Shown one piece after another: positions 1 through 9,000 of a stretch of 13,153 nt of DNA; position 1 is the first letter of the stretch, and every line of letters starts with the position of its first letter. Source of the DNA: an uncultured Bacillota bacterium (GTDB lineage: Bacteria > Bacillota_I > Bacilli_A > RFN20 > CAG-826); contig CALEHV010000010.1 of the NCBI GenBank assembly GCA_937876465.1, positions 1 through 13,153 on the forward strand, written 5' to 3'. Under the pieces are notes generated by a model. That model saw only the letters and a list, made by a program, of their open reading frames with translations. It ran no database searches and was not told where the DNA came from. Made by a program: the position numbers and the translations under genes.

Positions 1-59
1 TCAGCAAAAGTAAGAAGCGATGCTATTCCACAGAGTAATACTAATATTTTCTTTTTCAT
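1..59 (-). CDS. Start of an exported protein (partial, runs off the left edge)
   Basis: Only the first 19 codons are visible, reading MKKKILVLLCGIASLLTFA. This is a typical signal peptide start: three lysines followed by a hydrophobic stretch. The protein is therefore probably exported or membrane-anchored, but its function cannot be read from this fragment. The start is chosen because an AAGGAGAG ribosome binding site lies 6 nt upstream of the ATG. It is preceded by its own promoter candidate and sits downstream of a terminator, so it is likely a separate transcription unit from the metalloprotease before it. Whether a lipobox cysteine follows cannot be seen; the Cys at residue 10 lies inside the hydrophobic core and does not fit a lipobox. 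Confidence 0.75.
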   Translation of the reverse strand, partial: MKKKILVLLCGIASLLTFA

Positions 60-96
60 TAGGCTCTCCTTATTAATAAAATAGTGAATAAAATCT

Positions 97-112
97 ACCT
101 TAAGTATAAGGT
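97..112. repeat. Inverted repeat over the -10 box
   Basis: Two perfect 6-bp arms, ACCTTA (97-102) and TAAGGT (107-112), flank four bases and cover the predicted -10 hexamer. The position suggests a repressor site, but the repeat is short and could be chance in AT-rich DNA. Confidence 0.3.
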
Positions 113-130
113 GAAATCTTGATTATTCAA
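103..130 (-). promoter_or_regulatory. Promoter candidate for the exported protein at the left edge
   Basis: On the minus strand TTGAAT (125-130) and TATACT (103-108) are separated by 16 bp, matching the -35 and -10 consensus at 4 and 5 of 6 positions. The start codon lies about 45 nt downstream. The -10 box is spanned by an inverted repeat, ACCTTA-4 nt-TAAGGT (97-112), which could be an operator. Confidence 0.5.
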
Positions 131-173
131 ATCGTTATTTTACACATCAATACTATTAATTGTATTAAAATAC

Positions 174-203
174 AAAAAAGAGGCATTCTTTCGAACACCT
201 CTT
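174..203 (-). terminator. Intrinsic terminator after the metalloprotease gene
   Basis: In the minus-strand transcript an 11-bp stem (193-203 with 178-188, including two G-U pairs) closes a GAAA tetraloop with a C-G pair. It is followed directly by a run of U residues (174-177 plus the last two of the stem). It begins 14 nt after the stop codon of the metalloprotease gene, the expected place for its terminator. Confidence 0.88.
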
Positions 204-217
204 AAATTGCTTATTAA

Positions 218-1975
218 TTAAGCTTGGTAGAATGTAATTGTAACTGAGTCCGCAGTCATTTTGTCGATAACGAACTTATAACCCCATGATTGGACTTTGC
301 CATCATTATCCTTATGGAATTTAAATGTTTTATAAGCATCGTTATCGTAACCAAATGTGTCGCCTTCTTTAAATAAAGAAGCATTTGTAACTTTAATTTC
401 AGTTTTCACTTTTGGTAAGTATTCTAATTGATACTCATCTTTGACACATGTTGGCGTTCCACCTTTAGTTGAACCATATTTGGTATTTGAGTGAGCACAT
501 CTAACATAGACATTGCTGCCTGTTGAAACGACAGTGTCGCTGTATCCTGTAAATTTACCAGATCCAGATGTGTAATCAAATAAACCTAAACGGCTATCAA
601 CGTGATAAACCTTAACACCTGCTTCTGTTGGGCATTTTGGATATACACCACAATATGCATTTTCACTATCTGCTTTATTAACACCAGTTGGTGTGTAATA
701 TTCAAGCGAAATGTATTCTTGATAAAGTGTATTTCCTGTGTCTTTATGGCTATCTAAGAATCCACGCATTGGAACCATAACTGAATCACCTGTATCTGTA
801 AATGATCTTAAAGTGACAGTTGTAGGATTTGTAACAACGATTGGATTTGTCCAGCCAAGTAATGCCTTTGAGTGAGCGTTATGATCACCAACGTTATGAT
901 CCATCATATCAACACCAGCTGCTGGCGAGAGTGAGTAATCATAATCGTAGTAGTCATCAAGACCTTGAGCGTGGCCTGTTTCGTGAACAATTGTGTGTCC
1001 ATCAGGTTTTGCTGTTCCGTTAGCAATCTCTTCACATGTCCATGCTCTCCAGCTTCCATCACTATTGAATGTTCCACCTTCGACTGTTGTGTAATATGAT
1101 TGCCATGCCCATTTAGAGAGCTCTGGTTCATTTCTATTACCTGTTGAACCTGTTCCACCACAGAATGCCCAGAATGTTTCATTGCTTAATGGTTTTCCAT
1201 CTTCGCCTGAAGCGTAGAATGGAGCACTATAAACAACTTCAACAACGTCTAAGCAACCATCTTGGTCAGAATCGAAATATTTTAAGAATTCTGTACCATT
1301 ACTGAACATTTGATCTCCGTGTTCGTCTTTGAATTGTTTGTAACCACTACGATACATACGGTAAATCAAATCACTGATAAAGCTTACAACTTGACCATTA
1401 TCGGATTCGTGACCTGCTGTAAATTCAGCAGCACTACACCACTTATAGGTTTCTGAGTTAACGAATGCTTGTTGCCATGGAGCTACAAGACCTTCGAAGT
1501 TTTGGTTTCCATAAGAGGCTGATTGATAATAGCTTCGTAACGAATGCCATGTTGTTTCTTCTGGTTTTCCAAAATAGACTTTACGAATATCTTCGAGTGA
1601 GTCTTCTTTAGAGCGACCTGAGCCTGCTGGTTCAGTTGAAGAACCTTCTTTATAATGTTTGACTGGTTTTGAACCATTTGTTTCTGAATTCCAGAATGTT
1701 CCAATACCATAACGGGTAATTCCACCTTCATCAACATATGTTTCTGCAGGATAATCAGTGAATTCTACTGGGATAACTAAAACTCTTGTATTGCCTTTAG
1801 ATGGGCAGCGACGTCCAGCACGTTCACCATTAACTAAGACTTGATCAATTGTATTGATTTCCTTTTGATCACGGAATTTTCTTTGGTTATCTGGCGATGG
1901 TTTGATTTCACCACAACTTGCGCAAATTGCAACAAGAGGTAATAAGGCTAAGACTGATACTAATTTAGTTTTCAT
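218..1975 (-). CDS. Secreted M6-type zinc metalloprotease, probable lipoprotein
   Basis: Residue numbers are from the chosen start (585 aa). The N-terminus is a short hydrophobic signal peptide ending in an ICASC sequence, with Cys21 the likely lipidated residue; the lipobox is imperfect (Cys at -3). The zinc site is HETGH at 331-335, continuing to Gly338 and Asp341, which is the HExxHxxGxxD pattern of peptidase family M6 (immune inhibitor A type). A Met pair at 357-358 fits the Met-turn, followed by the GDHNxxSKxxLGW sequence seen in M6 enzymes. An EF-hand-like loop (DSDQDGCLDVVE, 235-246) probably binds calcium. The protein likely acts outside the cell on protein substrates that cannot be named. 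The start is ATG 1975 (or the adjacent ATG 1978), placed behind an AAGGAGGA site at 1983-1990. An in-frame ATG at 2005 is rejected because the -10 box ends only four bases upstream of it. Confidence 0.85.
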   Translation of the reverse strand: MKTKLVSVLALLPLVAICASCGEIKPSPDNQRKFRDQKEINTIDQVLVNGERAGRRCPSKGNTRVLVIPVEFTDYPAETYVDEGGITRYGIGTFWNSETNGSKPVKHYKEGSSTEPAGSGRSKEDSLEDIRKVYFGKPEETTWHSLRSYYQSASYGNQNFEGLVAPWQQAFVNSETYKWCSAAEFTAGHESDNGQVVSFISDLIYRMYRSGYKQFKDEHGDQMFSNGTEFLKYFDSDQDGCLDVVEVVYSAPFYASGEDGKPLSNETFWAFCGGTGSTGNRNEPELSKWAWQSYYTTVEGGTFNSDGSWRAWTCEEIANGTAKPDGHTIVHETGHAQGLDDYYDYDYSLSPAAGVDMMDHNVGDHNAHSKALLGWTNPIVVTNPTTVTLRSFTDTGDSVMVPMRGFLDSHKDTGNTLYQEYISLEYYTPTGVNKADSENAYCGVYPKCPTEAGVKVYHVDSRLGLFDYTSGSGKFTGYSDTVVSTGSNVYVRCAHSNTKYGSTKGGTPTCVKDEYQLEYLPKVKTEIKVTNASLFKEGDTFGYDNDAYKTFKFHKDNDGKVQSWGYKFVIDKMTADSVTITFYQA

Positions 1976-2008
1976 CATTTTATCCTCCTTTTCTTTTCTT
2001 TGCATAGT

Positions 2009-2036
2009 ATTATACCAATTTGAGATATTTTTACAA
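2009..2036 (-). promoter_or_regulatory. Promoter of the metalloprotease gene
   Basis: On the minus strand there is a perfect TATAAT (2009-2014) preceded by TGG (2015-2017), which makes an extended -10 element. A TTGTAA -35 (2031-2036) lies 16 bp further upstream. The predicted transcription start is near 2002-2005, just ahead of the AAGGAGGA site and the ATG at 1975. The -35 overlaps the U-tract of the rpoC terminator. Confidence 0.75.
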
Positions 2037-2067
2037 AATAAAAAGTGCCACCCTTTCGAGCAGCACT
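2035..2067 (-). terminator. Intrinsic terminator of the rpoBC operon
   Basis: In the minus-strand transcript a 10-bp stem (2058-2067 with 2044-2053, with three G-U pairs) closes a GAAA tetraloop. It is followed by a U-rich tract, UUUUAUUUU (2035-2043). It begins about 20 nt after the rpoC stop. Loop and closing pair are the same C(GAAA)G as in the terminator at 174-203. Confidence 0.88.
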
Positions 2068-2087
2068 AATTATTTGATTAGATTGAA

Positions 2088-5000
2088 TTAATCGTCATCT
2101 TCAACACGGTCGTGAACTTCGATGTATTGAGCTTTAACTTCTTTCATCTTAGCAGCAACTGTGAAGTCTTTGACTAATTCTTCTTGTTCGGCTTCGCTGA
2201 GGAGGCCGTTACCAGCTGGAATTAACTTACCAGTAATAACGTTTTCCTTTAAGCCGTGAAGTGGATCAACTTTTCCCTTGATAACAGCATCGGTAAGAAC
2301 TCTTGTTGTTTCTTGGAATGATGCAGCTGAGAGGAATGATTTTGATTCCAAAGCAGCTTTAGCAATACCTAAGACAAGAGGTGCAGCAATAGCTGGTCTC
2401 TTACCTTCTAATAATGCTTTAGCATTAGCTTGTGTAAATTCATCAATATCAACCTTTGAATCAATGATTAAGTTTGTGTCTCCAGAATCCTTAATTTCAA
2501 CTTTCTTCATCATTTGACTAATAATGATTTCGATGTGTTTATCGGAAATCTTAATGTTGTTTGATGTGTTATATGTAAGTTGAATTTCATTAAGAATATA
2601 ATTCTTAACTTCGTCTGCAGAAGCAACGTTAAGGAGTTCTTTTGGTGCAATAACACCTTCGGTTAATTTATCACCAGCTTTGACAACATCGCCAACCTTA
2701 ACGCATGCGATTGCGCCTGGAAGGGATTCATGTTCTTGAAGTTCAATATCGTTTTGAACTGAGATTTTAACTTTCTTGTTATTTGAATCAACATCTACTG
2801 CAACAACAGTACCATTGATTTTTGAAATAACAGCTTTTCCTTTTGGTTTACGAGCTTCAACAAGTTCAGTAACTCTTGGAAGACCTTTAGTAATATCTTT
2901 ACCAGCAACGCCACCAGTGTTGAATGTTCTCATTGTTAACTGTGTACCTGGTTCACCAATGGATTGAGCAGCCATAATACCGACAGCTTCTCCAAGTTTA
3001 ACAGGTTCACCTGTAGCAAGGTTGAGACCATAACATTTAGCACAGACACCGTTTTTTGTCTTACATCCGAAGATAGAACGGATTTCGACTTCTTTAATGC
3101 CTGCAGCAACAACTGCTTTAGCATATGTTTCTGTGATTAATGTATTTGCTGGAACAATAACTTCACCATCTGCGCTGCAGATTGGACGTAATGAGTATCT
3201 ACCAAAGATACGGTCGAATAATGGAACGTATTCTTTGATTTCACCATTTTCATCTTCTGCACAAATTGCTTTGACGATAAAGCCTTGATCTGTGTGACAA
3301 TCATCCTCACGGACGATAACATCTTGTGAAACGTCAACGAGACGTCTTGTTAAGTAGCCTGAGTCAGCAGTCTTAAGAGCTGTATCAGCACCACCCTTAC
3401 GGGCACCGTGTGTGGAGACGAAGTATTCATCAACTGTCATACCATCACGGAAACACGACTTAACTGGGACTTCGATTGTTTCACCATGTGGGTTTTGCAT
3501 AAGTCCACGCATAGCACAAAGTTGTGAAAGGGAACCCATGTTACCACGAGCACCTGAGTCTTGCATCATAAAGACTGGGTTACGTGGATCGTTTTCAATT
3601 TGATCTTTAAGACGTTTATCAAGAGTCTTCTTTGTTTCGCCCCATTTCTTGATGATGAGTTCTTTACAGCCTGATGCTGTCATAAGACCCATATCAACTT
3701 GTTCTTTCTGAGCACGAACGTATGATTCAGCCTCATCAATAATTTCAGCCTTACCTTGTAATACTGGAATATCGCTTAAAGCAATTGTAAAGCCAGCACA
3801 TGTTGAGTACTTAAATCCGATGTCTTTGATTTTGTCAAGAACAGCGGAAGTTTTACTTCTACCGTATCTACGATAAATTTCATCAATAATCTTTTCTAAG
3901 CCTTTTGATGTACATGGTTTACGGCATGGTTGATTTGCAACAAATGCCTTAATATCTGTACCACGTGGAGCAAAGAATTCTGGTAAGTCACCTTTAAGGT
4001 TCTTACTGAGAACATCACTATTACCATCATTTAAATATGGGAAATCTGCAGGGAAAATAGTATTCCAGATAACTTTACCAATAGTTGTAATCATGTAACT
4101 ATTGTTCATTTCTTCTGTAAATCCAACTTTCTTTAAAGCAGAACCACGGATTGCGATACGTGTGTGTAAATGAGCTTGTTTTGTTTGATAAGCCATTAAG
4201 ACTTCATCAACGCTACGGAAGACTTTGCCTTCGGCATTTCCGTATGTTGTATAAAGTTCGTATTCTTCAATATCACCCTTTGCTTGTCTACGACCAGCAC
4301 GAGCAACAAGAGCTTCTTTAGTTTCTTCGTAAGTAATGTAGTAGTTTCCTAAAACCATGTCTTGGGATGGAGCAACGATTGGTTTTCCATCTTTAGGACC
4401 AAGAATGTTATTGGAAGCAAGCATTAAATCGAGAGCTTCTTTTTGAGCAGCTTTGCTGAGTGGTACGTGAACAGCCATTTGGTCACCATCGAAGTCAGCG
4501 TTGAAGCCTTTACATACTAATGGGTGAAGACGAATAGCACGTCCTTCAACTAATTTTGGTTGGAAGGCTTGAATACCGAGACGGTGAAGTGTTGGGGCAC
4601 GGTTAAGAAGAACTGGATGGTCTGAAATAATTCTTTCAACAATGTCGAAGACCTTACGATCATAACGGTCGATAAGTTTATCAGCTTGTTTTGGATTATA
4701 TGCATCCTTGTTCTTAATTAATTGTTGAATAATAAATGGTCTTAAAAGTTTAACAGCCATTTCTCTTGGTAAACCACATTGGTACATCTTTAGATCTGGA
4801 CCAACGGCAATAACTGAACGACCAGAATAGTCGACACGTTTACCGAGTAAGTTTTGACGGAATCTACCTTGTTTACCTCTAAGTGTTGAGGATAAGGATT
4901 TTAATTCACGTCCATTTGGACCTAAAACTGGTTTATCTCTCTTACCGTTATCAATTAATGAGTCAACAGCTTGTTGTAATAAACGTTTTTGTTGAACAAC

Positions 5001-5996
5001 GATAACAGAAGGAGCATGGATGTCTAACATCTTTTTAAGACGATTATTACGTGTGATTACACGTTTATATAAATCGTTTAAGTCAGCAGCACCGAAACGA
5101 CCACCACTTAATTGTGTAAGTGGACGGAGATCTGGTGGTATTACTGGGATGACATCTAAAACCATCCATTCAGGTTTATTCTTTGAATTGCGGAATGCTT
5201 CGACAACTTCAAGCTTCTTTGTTAAAACAACTGCTTTTGTTGAGCCTTGTTTTTCGTTTGCTAAGGCTTTCTTAATATCTCTGTATGTTTCTTCGATATC
5301 AAGATCATGAAGCATTTTCTTAATAGCATCGGCACCTTCGCCGAAGACTACGTTACCGTATTTGCTAATTAATTTAGCAATTGCGTAGAAATCAAATGGT
5401 TCTGAAGGATTTGCAAGATTTTCTTTAATTAATAAAGCTTCTTCTCTTGGTGATCCTTCTGGGATGAGGTCTTGAGCGATTAAATCGTCAATAGCATCAG
5501 CCATTACGTTTCTACCTGAGCTTGCATCACCGAGTTTATCGTTGATGTATTGGTTCTTTGATAATTTTGTACATTTTCCTGGTTCAAGGACAACATGGCT
5601 AACGAAGTAAGCAATTTCTTCAATTTGCTTTGGTGTCATATCAAGGAGAATGCTGATACGGCTTGGGGAACCTTTTAAGTACCAGATATGAGTACATGGT
5701 GAACAAAGTTCAATGTGACCCATTCTTTCACGACGGACATCTTTAGTTGTAACTTCAACGCCACATTCGGAACAAACTAAGCCTTTATCTTTAATTTTGT
5801 TGTGTTTACCACAACGGCATGTGTAATCCTTTGTTGGTCCAAAAATCTTTTCACAGAATAAACCACCTGGTTCTGGTTTTTGGTGACGATAGTTAATTGT
5901 TTCTGGATTAATAACTTCACCATGTGACCAACTACGGATTTGTTCAGGAGAAGCAAGTCCTACTCTGATGTTAGCTAAATTCTTTACGTCAAACAT
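2088..5996 (-). CDS. rpoC: DNA-directed RNA polymerase subunit beta' (RpoC)
   Basis: This is the beta' subunit of the core RNA polymerase, which forms the active centre with beta. The 1302-aa protein is complete. The N-terminal zinc site is C60, C62, C75 and C78, followed by the HIWYLKGSPSR zipper/lid region (103-113). The catalytic NADFDGDQM motif is at 499-507, with Mg-binding Asp501, Asp503 and Asp505. The second zinc site is C900, C978, C985 and C988. The trigger loop lies around 820-890 and includes MRGLM and FVSTHGARKGGADTALKTAD. It is about 100 aa longer than the B. subtilis protein, a length closer to Mollicutes homologues as I recall them. The start follows a GAAAGGAG site, 17 nt after the rpoB stop, so the two are co-transcribed and made in near-equal amounts. 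The C-terminus ends in an acidic tail, VEDDD. Confidence 0.98.
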   Translation of the reverse strand: MFDVKNLANIRVGLASPEQIRSWSHGEVINPETINYRHQKPEPGGLFCEKIFGPTKDYTCRCGKHNKIKDKGLVCSECGVEVTTKDVRRERMGHIELCSPCTHIWYLKGSPSRISILLDMTPKQIEEIAYFVSHVVLEPGKCTKLSKNQYINDKLGDASSGRNVMADAIDDLIAQDLIPEGSPREEALLIKENLANPSEPFDFYAIAKLISKYGNVVFGEGADAIKKMLHDLDIEETYRDIKKALANEKQGSTKAVVLTKKLEVVEAFRNSKNKPEWMVLDVIPVIPPDLRPLTQLSGGRFGAADLNDLYKRVITRNNRLKKMLDIHAPSVIVVQQKRLLQQAVDSLIDNGKRDKPVLGPNGRELKSLSSTLRGKQGRFRQNLLGKRVDYSGRSVIAVGPDLKMYQCGLPREMAVKLLRPFIIQQLIKNKDAYNPKQADKLIDRYDRKVFDIVERIISDHPVLLNRAPTLHRLGIQAFQPKLVEGRAIRLHPLVCKGFNADFDGDQMAVHVPLSKAAQKEALDLMLASNNILGPKDGKPIVAPSQDMVLGNYYITYEETKEALVARAGRRQAKGDIEEYELYTTYGNAEGKVFRSVDEVLMAYQTKQAHLHTRIAIRGSALKKVGFTEEMNNSYMITTIGKVIWNTIFPADFPYLNDGNSDVLSKNLKGDLPEFFAPRGTDIKAFVANQPCRKPCTSKGLEKIIDEIYRRYGRSKTSAVLDKIKDIGFKYSTCAGFTIALSDIPVLQGKAEIIDEAESYVRAQKEQVDMGLMTASGCKELIIKKWGETKKTLDKRLKDQIENDPRNPVFMMQDSGARGNMGSLSQLCAMRGLMQNPHGETIEVPVKSCFRDGMTVDEYFVSTHGARKGGADTALKTADSGYLTRRLVDVSQDVIVREDDCHTDQGFIVKAICAEDENGEIKEYVPLFDRIFGRYSLRPICSADGEVIVPANTLITETYAKAVVAAGIKEVEIRSIFGCKTKNGVCAKCYGLNLATGEPVKLGEAVGIMAAQSIGEPGTQLTMRTFNTGGVAGKDITKGLPRVTELVEARKPKGKAVISKINGTVVAVDVDSNNKKVKISVQNDIELQEHESLPGAIACVKVGDVVKAGDKLTEGVIAPKELLNVASADEVKNYILNEIQLTYNTSNNIKISDKHIEIIISQMMKKVEIKDSGDTNLIIDSKVDIDEFTQANAKALLEGKRPAIAAPLVLGIAKAALESKSFLSAASFQETTRVLTDAVIKGKVDPLHGLKENVITGKLIPAGNGLLSEAEQEELVKDFTVAAKMKEVKAQYIEVHDRVEDDD

Positions 5997-6013
5997 AACT
6001 CGTCTCTCCTTTC

Positions 6014-9000
6014 TTATGCTTCGAACTCATCATTGTCTAATTCGACACTATGAAGAGCTTCTTCGTTTTCTGAGAAGGTTGCATTAATTGCTTTATCAAT
6101 CTTCTTTTCTTCTTCTCTATCTTGTTTTGCAAGCATATCAAGATCAAGAACACTACCGTTCTTATCTGTCAATGTAACATTGATACAGAGACCTTTGAGT
6201 TCTTTAACGAGAACTTTGAAGGCTTCTGGAATACCTGCATCTGGTAAGAGGCTATCATTAATGATAGCGTGATAGAGTTTACGACGGCCAACACGGTCAT
6301 CTGATTTGTATGTAAGGATTTCTTCAAGGGTATGAGCAGCGCCATAAGCTTCAAGAGCCCAAACTTCCATTTCACCGAATCTTTGACCACCGTTTTGTGC
6401 TTTACCACCTAAAGGTTGTTGTGTAATTAAGCTGTATGGTCCACATGAACGAGCATGTAATTTATCATCAACCATGTGAACAAGTTTAATCATATACATA
6501 GTACCGACAGCGATTCTTTCATCAAATCTTTCACCTGTACGGCCATCGTATAAGACATTCTTGCCATCTGGTGCGATACCAGCTTTATCCATTAAGTCTT
6601 GGATTTCTTCAATTGAAATACCATCGAAGACTGGTGTAGCAACCTTCATTCCAAGTTTTGCACAGGCATAGCCTAAGTGCATTTCAAGGACTTGTCCGAT
6701 GTTCATACGTGATGGAACACCGAGTGGGTTTAATAAGATATCAACTGGAGTACCATCTGCAAGGTATGGCATATCTTCAACTGGTAAGATACGGGAAATA
6801 ACACCCTTATTACCGTGACGACCTGACATCTTATCACCTTCAGAGATTTTACGTTTTTGAGCGATAAATACGTGGACTGATTTGAAACAGCCGACTGGCA
6901 AATCATCACCATTTTCACGTGTGTAAACTTTAACGTCTACAACAATGCCACCACCGCCAGCTGGAACTTTCTTACAAACGTTCTTACGGTCACTTGATTT
7001 TTCACCGAAGATTGTTTGAATAAGTTTTTCTTCTGGGGAGATTGAGGCTTTTTCGCCTTTTGGTTCTGTCTTACCGACGATAATATCGCCTTCGTGTACT
7101 TCAGTACCAACGATAACGTTACCGTTATCATCTAAGTTAACTAATTGTTCTGGTCCAACACCGATAAGTTTCTTTGTGTTTTCTTCTGGACCATTTTTAG
7201 TTTCACGGAAATCAACAATAATTTCTTCAATATGAATTGATGTATATACGTCGTCTTTAACAAGTCTTTCTGACATAATGACAGCATCTTCATAGTTGTA
7301 ACCTTCCCATGTCATGAAGGCAACTGTAACGTTTTGACCTAAAGCAAGATCACCGTTAACCATAGATGGACCATCAGCAATGATTTGTCCAGCTTTGACT
7401 TCGTCGCCAACATTAACAATTGGTTTTTGGTTAATACATGTTGATTGGTTACTTCTTTCAAACTTACGTAATCTGTAAGTTGTAACCTTTTTACCTGCTT
7501 TAACACGAATAACTCTTGAATCGACATAGTCGACAACGCCATCAGCTGTAGCGATAACAGCAAGACCGCTATCACGAGCAACTTTGGCTTCAAGACCTGT
7601 GCCTACGTAAGGTGCGCTTGGGTTTAATAAAGGAAGCGCTTGACGTTGCATGTTGGCGCCCATGAGCGCACGTTTAGCATCGTCGTTTTGGAGGAATGGA
7701 ATACATGCTGCAGCAACAGAGACAGCTTGTTTTGGTGAAACACCAATATATTGAACGTTGTCACTATCTGTAACAATTGTTTCACCGCTTTGACGGCAAA
7801 CAACTTTGATTCCTAATGGGATTAAACCATTTTCATCACGAACAACATTATCTTGAACGATAATTAAGTCTTTCTCGTTTTCTGCAGAGAAATAACTTGT
7901 TTCGTTTGTGATTTGCATACCTTTATCAGTCTTTACGACTCTACGGTATGGGGTTTCAATAAATCCGTACTTGTTAATCTTTGAATAGCAAGCAAGGTTA
8001 TTAATAAGACCGATGTTACCACCTTCAGGTGTTTCAATTGGACATAAACGTCCATAGTGAGTTGGGTGAACGTCACGAATAGCCATTGAGGCTCTTTCAC
8101 GTGAAATACCACCTTGACCCAAGGATGATGTTCTACGTTTATTTGTTAACTCTGATAATGGGTTAACTTGGTCTAATACTTGTGAGAGTTGGTTTGTTGA
8201 GAAGCAATCACGAATAGCATTTGTTAATGGTTTGATAACAATCAAATCTTTGACTGTTGGTGTCTTACCATCAAGTGCGCTTGTTGAGAATGCCATAGGC
8301 ATCTTTTGTGTGACTGTCTTAACTAATTTACTTAAACCAATACGGAATTGTGTTTGGACAAGTTCTCCAACACAACGGACACGACGATTACCTAAGTTAT
8401 CGATATCATCGTATGAACCAATACCAACATAAATGTTGAGTAAATAAGAGAACAAGGCAATAACGTCTGATAATGTTAACCATTCATTTGTAAGGCTTAA
8501 GTCTGTACCAATGATGTTTGTGGTCTTACCATTCTTATCAAAGACTTTGAGGATGTTGTATTTACCTTCAAATGTCTTTTCAATCTTGGCATTCAAAACC
8601 TTGTCATCTTTTCCTACTGGAGCTGTTCTTCTTGCAGCTTCTTTAAGGATTTCGTTATTGAGTCTAAGTGTTTTTGTATGTTCCTTTGAATTTTCAAAGA
8701 CTTCATTATCAATAAGTTTTTGGACATCTTCTTTTGTAAGGACTGAACCTTTAACAAAAAGAATCTCTCCGTTTTCATCGATAATGTTTTCAGCAATTTT
8801 AACGCCAGGTAAGCGATCATAAATTCCTAACTTACGTTGGATTTTGTGACGACCGACAGATTGTAAATCATAACGTTTATAGTCAAAGAATTTTTGAACT
8901 AAGAAGTTTGAAATAGAATCATCTGTCTTTGGTTCGCCTGGTTTCATCTTATCAAAGATATGAGTTAAGCTGACTTTGATATCGGATGATTTGTTACCAT

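Noticed and set aside
1976..2005. The longer start of the metalloprotease at 2005 (10 extra residues)
   Set aside because: The ATG at 2005 lies within a few bases of the predicted transcription start and has no ribosome binding site; AAGGAGGA at 1983-1990 points to ATG 1975 or 1978.
8511..8822. A roughly 100-codon open frame on the plus strand opposite rpoB, with a hydrophobic product
   Set aside because: It lies wholly inside conserved rpoB coding sequence, and the hydrophobic, Ser/Leu-rich character follows from reading Lys/Glu-rich codons backwards.
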